DNA of 64,000 nt from positions 1 to 64,000 of the forward strand of contig NZ_RWIN01000132.1 of assembly GCF_009761815.1 (NCBI RefSeq), read 5' to 3'. The notes below the pieces were generated by a model, which was given only the letters and a program-made list of their open reading frames with translations, was not told the origin of the DNA and did no database searches. This document shows, one piece after another, positions 43,253-51,635 of this stretch. Made by a program: the position numbers and the translations under genes. This DNA comes from Pseudomonas sp. PB120. Its GTDB lineage: Bacteria; Pseudomonadota; Gammaproteobacteria; Pseudomonadales; Pseudomonadaceae. Positions within the stretch are counted from its first letter, which is position 1. The number at the start of each line of letters is the position of its first letter.

Positions 43253-45283
43253 ATGGAACGTTCACCTTGGCACGCGGGCGAAAAACAGTTGCAGGAGCAC
43301 GTCGGCGTTGCCGAGCGAATGGAGACGTTGGGGCGCAGAGTGGTTCGCACCGAGATGCCGGACCAGCATCGTAAATTCTATGAGCAACTGCCGTTCATGC
43401 TGTACGGCGCGGTGGACGTCAACGGTAATCCTTGGGCGAGCATCCTTGAAGGGCCTCCGGGTTTCGCTCACTCACCCGTGCCCGGGGCGCTGCAATTCAA
43501 TAGCTTGCCGGGGGCGGATGATCCGGCACAGTTGAACGATGGCGCAGCCATCGGCCTGCTGGGAATCGAATTGCACACGCGGCGTCGCAACCGCCTCAAT
43601 GGTCGTGTGGGCGCAGTGACGAGCAAGGGCTTTGAAGTCACGGTCGAACAGTCCTATGGCAATTGCCCGCAATACATTCAATTGCGCCAGTTTCGCTCCG
43701 TACCGCTGGCCGACTCTGCGACCCGCATCGCACAGCATCTCAACACACTGGATGAAGCGGCCCAGGCGATGATCGCCGGAGCCGACACCTTTTTTGTCGC
43801 CAGTTATGTGGATGTCGATGGCCAACGTTCGGTAGACGTTTCACACCGTGGTGGCCAGGCCGGTTTCGTACAGGTAGAAGGCAATCGCCTGACTATCCCG
43901 GACTTCGCCGGCAACCTGTTCTTCAATACCCTGGGCAATCTGCTGATCAATCCCCGGGCGGGTTTGCTGTTTATCGATTTCAACTCGGGCGACCTGCTGC
44001 ACCTCAGCGGTCGCACGGAAATTATTCTTGAAGGCCCACAGGTCGAAGCCTTTCAAGGCGCCGAGCGTCTGTGGACGTTCCACGTGGAACACGTGGTACG
44101 TCGACCCGCAGCATTAGCCCTGCGCTGGCGCTTCGACGGTGTTTCGCCCACCAGTTTGCTGACCGGCACCTGGGGGCAGGCCAATGCCCGGCTGCAAGCC
44201 CAGGCGTTGGGTGATCGTTGGCGGCCGCTGCGGGTAACGCGGATCGAAGCGGAGAGCCACAGCATTCTCTCGATTTATCTTGAGCCGGCCGATGGCGCCG
44301 GGTTGCCCGTGTTTCAGGCCGGTCAACATTTGCCGTTGCGGTTCAACATTGGCGGTGACGTGCATATCCGCACTTACAGCCTGTCGAGTGCGCCGTCGGA
44401 TGATTTTTTCCGTATCAGTGTGAAGCGTGAAGGGTTGGTGTCTTCGCACCTGCATGACCAGCTTCGTGTCGGAGATCTGCTGGAGGCCCGTGCACCGCAG
44501 GGTCACTTCACCGTGGCGCCCCATGAACGTCGTCCGCTGGTGTTGTTGGCGGCGGGCGTAGGCATCACGCCTTTGCTCTCGATGGCGCGGGAGGTGGTGT
44601 ACCAGGGCCTACGGACCCGGTCCATTCGGCCTACATGGTTTTTCCAGAGTTCGCGCACGCTGGCCGATCAACCTTTTCGTGCCGAATTGGATCGCCTGAT
44701 CGAGGACGCCGGTGGCTCCGTGAGAGTCCTGCGTCTACTCAGTCAGCCGGAACCCGGCGTGCTGGAGGGCGAAGATTTCGACCTGACCGGGCGTATCGAC
44801 ACTGAATTGCTCAAGTCCATGCTTGAGGTTGAGGACTACGATCAGCTGGATTTTGTCCTCTGTGGCCCGGGAGGTTTTACCCAAGGGCTGTACGACAGTC
44901 TGCGGGAACTGGACATCCGTGACTCACAGATTCATGCCGAAACATTTGGCCCCTCGACGTTGCGCCGCCAGCCAGATCCGGATGCAGTGGTCATTGAGCA
45001 ACCCCCAGCCGCCACCACGTCAGTGCCGGTGGTGTTCGAGCGTTCTGCCAAGGAAGCCCGCTGGCAACCCGATGGCGGCAGTTTGCTGGAGTTGGCGGAA
45101 AGCCGAGGCTTGCGTCCGGAGTTCAGTTGCCGGGGTGGTTCCTGCGGAACCTGCAAGACGCGTCTGATCAGCGGCCAGGTGAATTATCCGCAGCCTCCAG
45201 CGGAAATGCCGGACGACGGACATGTGCTGATTTGTTGTGCGATTCCGGCACAGGGCTCGCAGCCTTTGGTGCTGGACCTGTAG
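43253..45283 (+). CDS. Three-module redox protein: PNPOx-like / FAD-NAD reductase / 2Fe-2S ferredoxin
   Basis: The 676-residue protein has an N-terminal pyridoxamine-phosphate-oxidase-like split-barrel (about 40-300; MLYGAVDVNGNPWASIL, FVASYVDVDGQRSVDVSHRGGQAGFV). A ferredoxin-reductase module follows (about 320-560; FAD motif RTYSLSSAP, NAD motif LLAAGVGITPLLSMAREV). The C-terminal plant-type 2Fe-2S domain (about 590-676) has ligands in CRGGSCGTC and a distal CC near the end. It would pass electrons from NAD(P)H via FAD and the cluster to a flavin or haem in the N-terminal module. Substrate unknown. ATG start behind GGGGGGAG. It contains a parS site. Confidence 0.88.
   Translation: MERSPWHAGEKQLQEHVGVAERMETLGRRVVRTEMPDQHRKFYEQLPFMLYGAVDVNGNPWASILEGPPGFAHSPVPGALQFNSLPGADDPAQLNDGAAIGLLGIELHTRRRNRLNGRVGAVTSKGFEVTVEQSYGNCPQYIQLRQFRSVPLADSATRIAQHLNTLDEAAQAMIAGADTFFVASYVDVDGQRSVDVSHRGGQAGFVQVEGNRLTIPDFAGNLFFNTLGNLLINPRAGLLFIDFNSGDLLHLSGRTEIILEGPQVEAFQGAERLWTFHVEHVVRRPAALALRWRFDGVSPTSLLTGTWGQANARLQAQALGDRWRPLRVTRIEAESHSILSIYLEPADGAGLPVFQAGQHLPLRFNIGGDVHIRTYSLSSAPSDDFFRISVKREGLVSSHLHDQLRVGDLLEARAPQGHFTVAPHERRPLVLLAAGVGITPLLSMAREVVYQGLRTRSIRPTWFFQSSRTLADQPFRAELDRLIEDAGGSVRVLRLLSQPEPGVLEGEDFDLTGRIDTELLKSMLEVEDYDQLDFVLCGPGGFTQGLYDSLRELDIRDSQIHAETFGPSTLRRQPDPDAVVIEQPPAATTSVPVVFERSAKEARWQPDGGSLLELAESRGLRPEFSCRGGSCGTCKTRLISGQVNYPQPPAEMPDDGHVLICCAIPAQGSQPLVLDL
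44076..44091. promoter_or_regulatory. parS centromere site (inside redox-fusion gene)
   Basis: CGTTCCACGTGGAACA holds the full 14-bp core GTTCCACGTGGAAC at 44077-44090, encoding FHVE in the host gene. It is about 23 kb right of oriC, within the range where Pseudomonas ParB sites cluster. Confidence 0.92.
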
Positions 45284-45414
45284 CAGCTGCCGAGCCTGCG
45301 TTCGGCTGCGAAGCAGTCGTAGAATGGTACGCCGCGGTGTTTCAGATAAACCGTGTACCCAGAATTACGACTGCTGCGCAGCCGAACGCAGCCTCGCAGG
45401 CTCGGCAGCTGCTA
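45280..45414. repeat. Long imperfect inverted repeat (second REP class)
   Basis: Arm 1 (45280-45322, GTAGCAGCTGCCGAGCCTGC...) pairs with arm 2 (45365-45414), which carries an extra 8 bases. The centre contains GGTAC...GTACC. Arm length and sequence differ from the 7.3, 8.0 and 38.7 kb REPs, so this is another repeat family, following the stop of the redox-fusion gene. Confidence 0.75.
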
Positions 45415-45444
45415 CAAGGGATTTGATTCTATTCAAGGAGCTTT

Positions 45445-46641
45445 ATGGTTTTTCTCGCTCGCCTAGCTGTCTTGTTGGCAGCGCTGGTGCTGCTCACCGG
45501 TTGCGAACGACACGACGGGCCAGCGCTCGATCAGCAACTCTACGTCTGGCAGCGGCAATGGACACCCGCCCACGAAGCCGCGCTCAAGGACAGTCGCGCG
45601 GATTTTTCGACCGTGCGGGTCCTGGCCTTGCAGGCGTTCCCGCAGGCTGGGTGGAGTCCGGCGCGAATCGACCCGGCGCTGCTCAAACAGGATGGTCGGC
45701 CGCTGATTGCGGTCATTCGCCTTGATGGCCAGCTCAAGTCGCTGAATCAGGGCGATGTCATCGCACGGATTCAACAACTGCTCAGCGACTGGCAAGGATT
45801 GGGGCTGCAGCTCGCCGGCGTGGAAATCGACCACGATGCGGGTAACGCTCGCCTACCGGCCTACCGCGAATTTCTTACACACCTGCGGGTTGTTCTGCCG
45901 GCATCAATGCCGCTGAGTATCACCGCGTTGCCGGCCTGGCTCGACAGCCCAGAGTTGCCATCGTTGTTATCCACAGTCGACAGCAGCGTGCTGCAGGTGC
46001 ACGCCGTCAACGATCCGCGTCGCGGTTTGTTTGACCCGGATCAGGCCAGAAGATGGGCCAGCGCCTGGAGCCGCATCACTTCAAAACCTTTTTACCTGGC
46101 GCTGCCGGCGTATGGCGTGGCGCTGTTGCCGCGGGTCAGCGGCGTGCCAGAAGTGGAAAGCGAAGTGCCCGTCGAACACGTCGGTGAGCGTAGGGAGTTG
46201 CTGGCCGACCCACACCAACTGAGTAAATTGGCCAGCGCGTTACGCAACGATCCACCACCTCATCTGGCCGGCCTGATCTGGTTTCGGCTGCCGCTGCCCA
46301 ATGATCGACGAGCCTGGAGCCTCACGACTCTGCGTGCGGTCGCAAGGGGCGATGCGCTCGACAGTCACCTGAACGTGCAGCTCTCGTCGAATGAAGGCCT
46401 GTTTGATATCAGCGTCAGCAACCGGGGCAATCTCGACACAGCTTGGCCCGAGCGGCTGACCCTCGCGGTACGGGATTGTGATGGCGCCGATGCACTGGCC
46501 GGTTATGCATTGCAACAGAGCCCCGATCTGCTTACCTTCACCCGCCTGCGCGACGGTCGACTGCCGGCCGGCGGACAACGCGCCATCGGTTGGGCGCGCT
46601 GTGCACATATTGATCAAGGAGGTTCGAATGTTCATCCGTAA
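45445..46641 (+). CDS. DUF3142-type putative lipoprotein
   Basis: A 398-residue exported protein with a lipoprotein signal (MVFLARLAVLLAALVLLTGC; lipobox LTGC, Cys20), so probably anchored in an envelope membrane. The body resembles DUF3142 proteins, with a TIM-barrel-like stretch: WQRQWTPAHEAALKDS, LQLAGVEIDHDAGNARLPAYREFL (near residue 125), and FYLALPAYGVALLPR. No catalytic function is established. ATG start. It overlaps the next gene by 14 bp, so the pair is co-expressed. Confidence 0.75.
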   Translation: MVFLARLAVLLAALVLLTGCERHDGPALDQQLYVWQRQWTPAHEAALKDSRADFSTVRVLALQAFPQAGWSPARIDPALLKQDGRPLIAVIRLDGQLKSLNQGDVIARIQQLLSDWQGLGLQLAGVEIDHDAGNARLPAYREFLTHLRVVLPASMPLSITALPAWLDSPELPSLLSTVDSSVLQVHAVNDPRRGLFDPDQARRWASAWSRITSKPFYLALPAYGVALLPRVSGVPEVESEVPVEHVGERRELLADPHQLSKLASALRNDPPPHLAGLIWFRLPLPNDRRAWSLTTLRAVARGDALDSHLNVQLSSNEGLFDISVSNRGNLDTAWPERLTLAVRDCDGADALAGYALQQSPDLLTFTRLRDGRLPAGGQRAIGWARCAHIDQGGSNVHP

Positions 46642-48748
46642 CTGGCCCCGCCATTTGCTTTGCCTGAGCCTCGGCTTGCCGATGGGTTCGGCGTTGGCCT
46701 GCGGGCCGGATTTCCCCATGCGTCTGCTCGACAATCGGGGACAGTCGCTGGAGGAGCTGCCGGAAGGGAACTTCAACTTCGAGGTCAATCGTCTCGGGCA
46801 TGCCATCGTTGGTTTGAAAACCATCACCCAGACTGCTGCTTACGCGGAGGCCGCCGATTATGCTGAACAGCGGAGCAACGCCGAGCAGGTTGGTTTGACG
46901 GCCGAGCAGCAAGCGCTCGTAAAACAGCTTCGTGAGCTGACTGATCCTCATCAGGTTGAAGAACAGGGCGCGACGTTACCCGATGAACTCAGGTTCTACC
47001 TGGCGGGCGCGGCGGCGTTCAATACCGGTGATCATGCGCTGTCGGCCGAATATTTCCACGCAGTGTTGGCGCTGCCGGCCGGGGAACGACTGTTGCGCAG
47101 CACGTGGGCCGCTTACTCATTGGGGCGAGCGCTGTTTGCCATGAGTGCCGAAGCGGATGCTGGCGCCGACCTGTTCAGTCAGGCTCGTCAGGCCTTTGAG
47201 CAGACCCGTCAGCTGAGCATTGATGGCTTCAGTGACCCCATGGAACTGGGGGTTGCCAGCCTTGGCGAAGAAGCGCGCGTGGCGCGTACGGCCGGTGATT
47301 GGGACAGCGCCATCGAACTCTATGCCACGCAAAACCTGCAGGGTTCGGCGGTGGGCTACACCTCGCTGAAGCTGTTGATGAACGATCTGGCTGCAATGCC
47401 AGAGGAGCAATTAGCCGGGTTGCTCAAGGGCAAACCCGTTCAGCAATTGGTCACGGCTTCGCTGATCAGTCGACTCGGCTGGTCATTCGGTGATCAACCG
47501 CCGAATGAACAGAAACTGATCAAACTGCTGCAAAACAGCACCCGTGGCAGCCTCGATAATGCTGATCGACTGGCGGCGGTGAGTTATCAACAGGGCGATT
47601 ACGCCAGCGCCAACGCCTTCCTTGAACACGCGGGCGAGGGTGGTCTGGCGTGGTGGTTGCGGGCAAAACTGGCGCTGCGCGACGGCGATAAAGGCGCTGC
47701 CGCCGCCGCGTATGCCAAGGCTGCGCAAGCCTTCCCGCAGAATGAATCATGGGGGGAGCGGCGCACGCCAGCCTGGGATTTTGAAACACTCCAGCCCAAG
47801 TGCCGGGTCGAGGGCGAAAGCGCGATCCTGGCGTTGCAACGCGGAGACTATCTGCAAGCGTTCGATCAGTTGTATCGCAGCAACGGCATTTACTGGTTCG
47901 ACGCCGCAACAGTCGCCGAGCGGGTGCTGACCGTCGATGAACTCAAACATTACGTCGACACTCAAGTGCCGGCGCCGCCACCGCAGACCCAACAGGATCG
48001 CGATAACTACGTGCCGTTGCCGGTGGCGGCGAAATTGCGTGACCTGCTCGGGCGGCGTTTGCTGCGTGAAGAGCGCTACGACGAAGCGCCGGGGTATTTC
48101 GACAATACGACGCTGCAACACCAGGCCCGGTGGTATGGGGAATTGCGCCGTGACGCCGAATCGAAATGGTGGCCGAGCAAGCGCGCATTCGCGTACTACA
48201 ACGCGGCGACCCTGGCCCGCTTCAACGGAATGGAGTTGTTGGGTTACGAAATGTCCCCGGATTACGCGACCTTCGGTGGCAATTACAGTCTTGAAAGCAG
48301 CGAGCTCAAGGTCGGTCCCCTGGTGGCTGAAGAGGAAGTCAAACGCCAGCAGGCCAGCGCCGCCCAACCCGATCTGCGTTACCACTACCGTTATGCCGCG
48401 AATGCATTGGCCAGTCGTGCTGCCGATTACTTGCCTCATACCAGCCAGGCCTTTGCAGCCGTGCTTTGCGCCGCGACGGGGTGGAATAGCGGGCAGGAAG
48501 AAAAGAGCGCGTTCTATCAGCGCTATGTCAAAGAAGGCCCCTACGTGGATTGGGCGATGTTCTTTGGTGAGCATTGCCCTTATCCGGATTTCCAGAATGC
48601 CGACAAGCGTTACGTGACCCAGGCGTTGAGCCCGATTCGCGCATTGTTGCGGCCCTACAAAAAGTGGCTGGAAATAGGCGGTGCTGTGCTGCTCGCCGCT
48701 TTCGCACTGGTGCTGATCAATCGTCACAAGCGCAAAACGCGGACTTGA
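46628..48748 (+). CDS. Hypothetical exported helical-repeat protein
   Basis: I do not recognise a named family. The 706-residue product has a signal peptide ending SALA-CGPDF (near residue 24). This is followed by a long helical region with TPR-like Ala/Leu spacing (for example AAGAAAFNTGDHALSAEYFHAVLALPAGER-type patterns around 120-150 and LAAVSYQQGDYASANAFLEHA near 320). A single C-terminal transmembrane helix (about 680-698) ends in a basic tail, suggesting a periplasmic protein tethered by its C-terminus. ATG start inside the end of the upstream lipoprotein gene. Confidence 0.8.
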   Translation: MFIRNWPRHLLCLSLGLPMGSALACGPDFPMRLLDNRGQSLEELPEGNFNFEVNRLGHAIVGLKTITQTAAYAEAADYAEQRSNAEQVGLTAEQQALVKQLRELTDPHQVEEQGATLPDELRFYLAGAAAFNTGDHALSAEYFHAVLALPAGERLLRSTWAAYSLGRALFAMSAEADAGADLFSQARQAFEQTRQLSIDGFSDPMELGVASLGEEARVARTAGDWDSAIELYATQNLQGSAVGYTSLKLLMNDLAAMPEEQLAGLLKGKPVQQLVTASLISRLGWSFGDQPPNEQKLIKLLQNSTRGSLDNADRLAAVSYQQGDYASANAFLEHAGEGGLAWWLRAKLALRDGDKGAAAAAYAKAAQAFPQNESWGERRTPAWDFETLQPKCRVEGESAILALQRGDYLQAFDQLYRSNGIYWFDAATVAERVLTVDELKHYVDTQVPAPPPQTQQDRDNYVPLPVAAKLRDLLGRRLLREERYDEAPGYFDNTTLQHQARWYGELRRDAESKWWPSKRAFAYYNAATLARFNGMELLGYEMSPDYATFGGNYSLESSELKVGPLVAEEEVKRQQASAAQPDLRYHYRYAANALASRAADYLPHTSQAFAAVLCAATGWNSGQEEKSAFYQRYVKEGPYVDWAMFFGEHCPYPDFQNADKRYVTQALSPIRALLRPYKKWLEIGGAVLLAAFALVLINRHKRKTRT

Positions 48749-49378
48749 TCACGCCTGTTGAACGAAGGTCAGGCGCACTGCGAAGCCAATCAACAGGCTG
48801 CCGAACAACCATTGCTGCAGGCGTTGAGCCGATGGACTGCGTTGCAGCCAGCGGCCGAGTGCGGCGCCGGTCAAGGCATACGCGCTGTCGAACAGCAAAC
48901 CGACACCGACCAGCACCACGCCAAGGGTCGCGAATTGCGCAAGCACTGGCCCGGCATGAGGGTCGATGAACTGTGGCAACAGCACCGAACAAAACAACAG
49001 CGCTTTTGGATTGAGCAGGTTGGTCAGCAAACCGCGCTGGATTGCTTCGCGCCAGTGAGTGTCTGCGGGTTTTACTTCTGCATTGTTCAGCGCCGGCAGC
49101 ATCGTGGTTCGCAGGCATTGAATGCCGATCCACAACAGGTACGCGGCACCGGCCAGCCGAACAACCTCGAAGGTCCAGGGCGCCGCTTTGAACAACGCCG
49201 CGAGCCCTAGCGCCGCGAGTGCCACATGGCAGCCACGCGCAATGCCCAAACCCACCGCCGTCGCCAACGCCGCGCGTTTGCCGTGACGGGCACCTGTCTG
49301 CAACAGCAGGATCATGTCCGGGCCCGGCAACAGGTAAACCACCGCCAATGCCATGAAAAACAGCCAGAGACCTGCCAT
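48749..49378 (-). CDS. LysE-family amino-acid exporter
   Basis: A 209-residue inner-membrane protein with six hydrophobic segments, typical of the LysE/RhtB family. The N-terminal LLPGPDMILLLQTGARHGKRAALATAVGLGIARG motif is characteristic, and the loop LLTNLLNPKALLFCSVLLPQF is the second family mark. The start is the ATG of MAGLWLFFMALAVVYLLPGPD; the longer in-frame start adds a non-hydrophobic 18 residues. It is divergent from an Lrp-type regulator, a common exporter-regulator pairing. The substrate is probably an amino acid but is not identified. Confidence 0.92.
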   Translation of the reverse strand: MAGLWLFFMALAVVYLLPGPDMILLLQTGARHGKRAALATAVGLGIARGCHVALAALGLAALFKAAPWTFEVVRLAGAAYLLWIGIQCLRTTMLPALNNAEVKPADTHWREAIQRGLLTNLLNPKALLFCSVLLPQFIDPHAGPVLAQFATLGVVLVGVGLLFDSAYALTGAALGRWLQRSPSAQRLQQWLFGSLLIGFAVRLTFVQQA

Positions 49379-49523
49379 GTTGCACCCCGTTCGTTGTCGA
49401 TGTGGTAGAGGCAGTCTAGGGCGGAAGGGCAAGGCAGGTGGTTGCGTAGTTTGCTTCTAAAGCTTCTGTGATTGGCATAACCTGCTACGTTATTACAGCT
49501 AAACCATCAGGATCTGCCAAGTC

Positions 49524-49997
49524 ATGAAACTGGACGCCTACGACCGAAAAATTCTCGCCGCCTTGCAACGGGACGGTCGCCTGAGCAATGTGCAATTGGC
49601 TGAGGAAATCGGCTTGTCGCCGTCGCCGTGTTTGCGCCGGGTGCGGATGCTTGAAGAGGCCGGGGTGATTCGGGGCTACCAGGCGAATCTCGATCGCGAT
49701 GAAGTGGGGCTCGGGCTGACCGTGTTCGTGGGGGTCAAGGTTGAACGCCACAACGATGAACAGGCCGAAGCCTTTCGGTTGGCGGTGACGGCGTTGCCGG
49801 AGGTGATTTCGGCGTTCCTGGTATCAGGGGAATCGGATTTTCTGTTGCAAGTGGTGGTGCCGGATCTGCGCGCCTATGACCGCTTCCTGACGGGACGTTT
49901 GTTGAAACTGCCAGGGGTGAGTGACATCCGCAGCAACTTTGCGATTCACACGGTGAAGACGCCGGGGGCATTACCGCTTGAGCATTTGCCGCTCTAG
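49524..49997 (+). CDS. Lrp/AsnC-family transcriptional regulator
   Basis: A 157-residue feast/famine regulator: N-terminal helix-turn-helix (DAYDRKILAALQRDGRLSNVQLAEEIGLSPSPCLRRVRMLEEAGVIRGYQA, about 3-54) and the C-terminal RAM ligand-binding domain (about 68-145, with VISAFLVSGESDFLLQVVVPDLRAY). ATG start. Divergent from the LysE exporter, which it probably activates when its amino-acid ligand is abundant. Confidence 0.93.
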   Translation: MKLDAYDRKILAALQRDGRLSNVQLAEEIGLSPSPCLRRVRMLEEAGVIRGYQANLDRDEVGLGLTVFVGVKVERHNDEQAEAFRLAVTALPEVISAFLVSGESDFLLQVVVPDLRAYDRFLTGRLLKLPGVSDIRSNFAIHTVKTPGALPLEHLPL

Positions 49998-50019
49998 GCC
50001 GTGTGCCCCCTTCGTCGGA

Positions 50020-51420
50020 TTACATCTGCGTCGCCATCCCCTCCACATTCATCGCCGCCTGGCGCAACGCCTCGGAGCGGGTTGGGTGTGGATGACAGGT
50101 CAGCGCGATGTCCTCGGCGGAAGCGCTGAACTCCATGGCCACGCAATATTCGCCAATCATTTCACTGACGCTCGGGCCGACCAGGTGTACGCCGAGCACT
50201 TCGTCGGTGCGTTCATCGGCCAATACTTTGGCGAAGCCTTCGGTTTCGTGGTTGATCTTCGCCCGGCTGTTGGCGGTAAAGGGGAACTTCCCGACCTTGT
50301 AGGCACGGCCTTCTGCCTTGAGCTGCTCCTCGGTCTTGCCGACGCTGGCCAGTTCCGGTTTGGTGTAGATCACATTAGGGATCAAGTCGTAATTGACCTC
50401 GCCGGCCTTGCCAACGATTTGTTCCACGCAGGCCATCGCCTCGTCTTCGGCCTTGTGCGCGAGCATCGGCCCTGAAGTCACGTCGCCGATCACCCAGACG
50501 CCGGCCGCTTCGGTGCGATGGCCCTTGTTGGCGAGCATGCCGCGCTTGTCGGTCGAGAGGCCGACGTTTTCCAGGCCCAAGCCTTGGGTGTAAGGCCGAC
50601 GCCCGATGGACACCAACACATAATCGGCTTCAAGCACCTCGGCGGCGCCTCCGGCAGCGGGTTCGACGCTGAGCTGCACCCCTGCATCGGACGCGACGGC
50701 GCGGGTGACTTTGGAACTCAACTTGAAGTTGATGCCCTGTTTGCTCAAGGAGCGCTGCAGGGTTTTGCCCGCCTCGGCATCCACTCCCGGGCAGATCCGG
50801 TCGAGAAACTCTACGACCGTGACCTGCGCACCCAGGCGCCGCCATACCGAACCCAGTTCCAGGCCGATCACGCCGGCGCCAATCACCACCAGGTGTTTGG
50901 GCACTTCAGCCAGCGACAGGGCGCCCGTGGAATCGAGGATGCGTTTATTATCGATCTCCACGCCGGGCAGGGGAGTGGGCTCCGAACCGGTGGCGATGAT
51001 GATGTCCTTGGCGATCAGTTCGGTCTTGCCGCCCTGGCTGTCGGTCACGGTGACTTTGCCCGGGCCGTCGATGTGCCCCCAGCCCTTGATCCAGTCGACC
51101 TTGTTTTTGCGAAACAGAAACTCGATGCCCTTGGTCAGCCCGGTAACGCTTTCATCCTTCTGTTTCATCATCTGCGCGAGATTGAGCGTAGGTTTGACTT
51201 CAATCCCCAGGTTGGCGAATTCAGCACCCATGGCTGCGTCGTAGAGCTCCGAGGCATGCAGCAATGCTTTGGACGGCATGCAACCCACGTTCAGGCAGGT
51301 GCCGCCGAGGGTGGAGCGTCCTTCTACGCAGGCCGCTTTCAACCCCAGTTGGCCAGCACGGATGGCTGCGTTGTAGCCGCCGGGGCCACCGCCCAGAATC
51401 ACGACGTCATAGGTGCTCAT
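50020..51420 (-). CDS. lpdA: Dihydrolipoyl dehydrogenase (stand-alone)
   Basis: FAD-dependent enzyme that reoxidises dihydrolipoamide of 2-oxoacid dehydrogenases or the glycine cleavage system. The 466-residue protein has the FAD motif GGGPGGYNAAIRAGQLG (near residue 10), the redox disulfide GGTCLNVGCMPSK (near 43), a second NAD motif GAGVIGLELGSVW (near 181), and the active-site His in the C-terminal ALTCHPHPTRSEA. Start is the ATG of MSTYDVVILGGG, preceded by GGAGTACATCC. No E1 or E2 gene is adjacent, so it resembles the extra lpd3-type copy of pseudomonads. Confidence 0.93.
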   Translation of the reverse strand: MSTYDVVILGGGPGGYNAAIRAGQLGLKAACVEGRSTLGGTCLNVGCMPSKALLHASELYDAAMGAEFANLGIEVKPTLNLAQMMKQKDESVTGLTKGIEFLFRKNKVDWIKGWGHIDGPGKVTVTDSQGGKTELIAKDIIIATGSEPTPLPGVEIDNKRILDSTGALSLAEVPKHLVVIGAGVIGLELGSVWRRLGAQVTVVEFLDRICPGVDAEAGKTLQRSLSKQGINFKLSSKVTRAVASDAGVQLSVEPAAGGAAEVLEADYVLVSIGRRPYTQGLGLENVGLSTDKRGMLANKGHRTEAAGVWVIGDVTSGPMLAHKAEDEAMACVEQIVGKAGEVNYDLIPNVIYTKPELASVGKTEEQLKAEGRAYKVGKFPFTANSRAKINHETEGFAKVLADERTDEVLGVHLVGPSVSEMIGEYCVAMEFSASAEDIALTCHPHPTRSEALRQAAMNVEGMATQM

Positions 51421-51635
51421 GGATGTACTCCTGGATGGGAAAAGACTGGATGGGTAAAAGTAGTTCCTGAAGAAAATTACGAACGTAATATGTGCGTTGC
51501 GAGGCATTTCGGTCAAGGCTTCAGGTAAACGACAGGTTGAGCACCTTTAGATAGCGCGTTTAAAAACGGAAATTTCACGACTTTCGTTATACCGTAACGA
51601 AATGCATTTTGAGCAACGATAATCACTGGGGTGGT

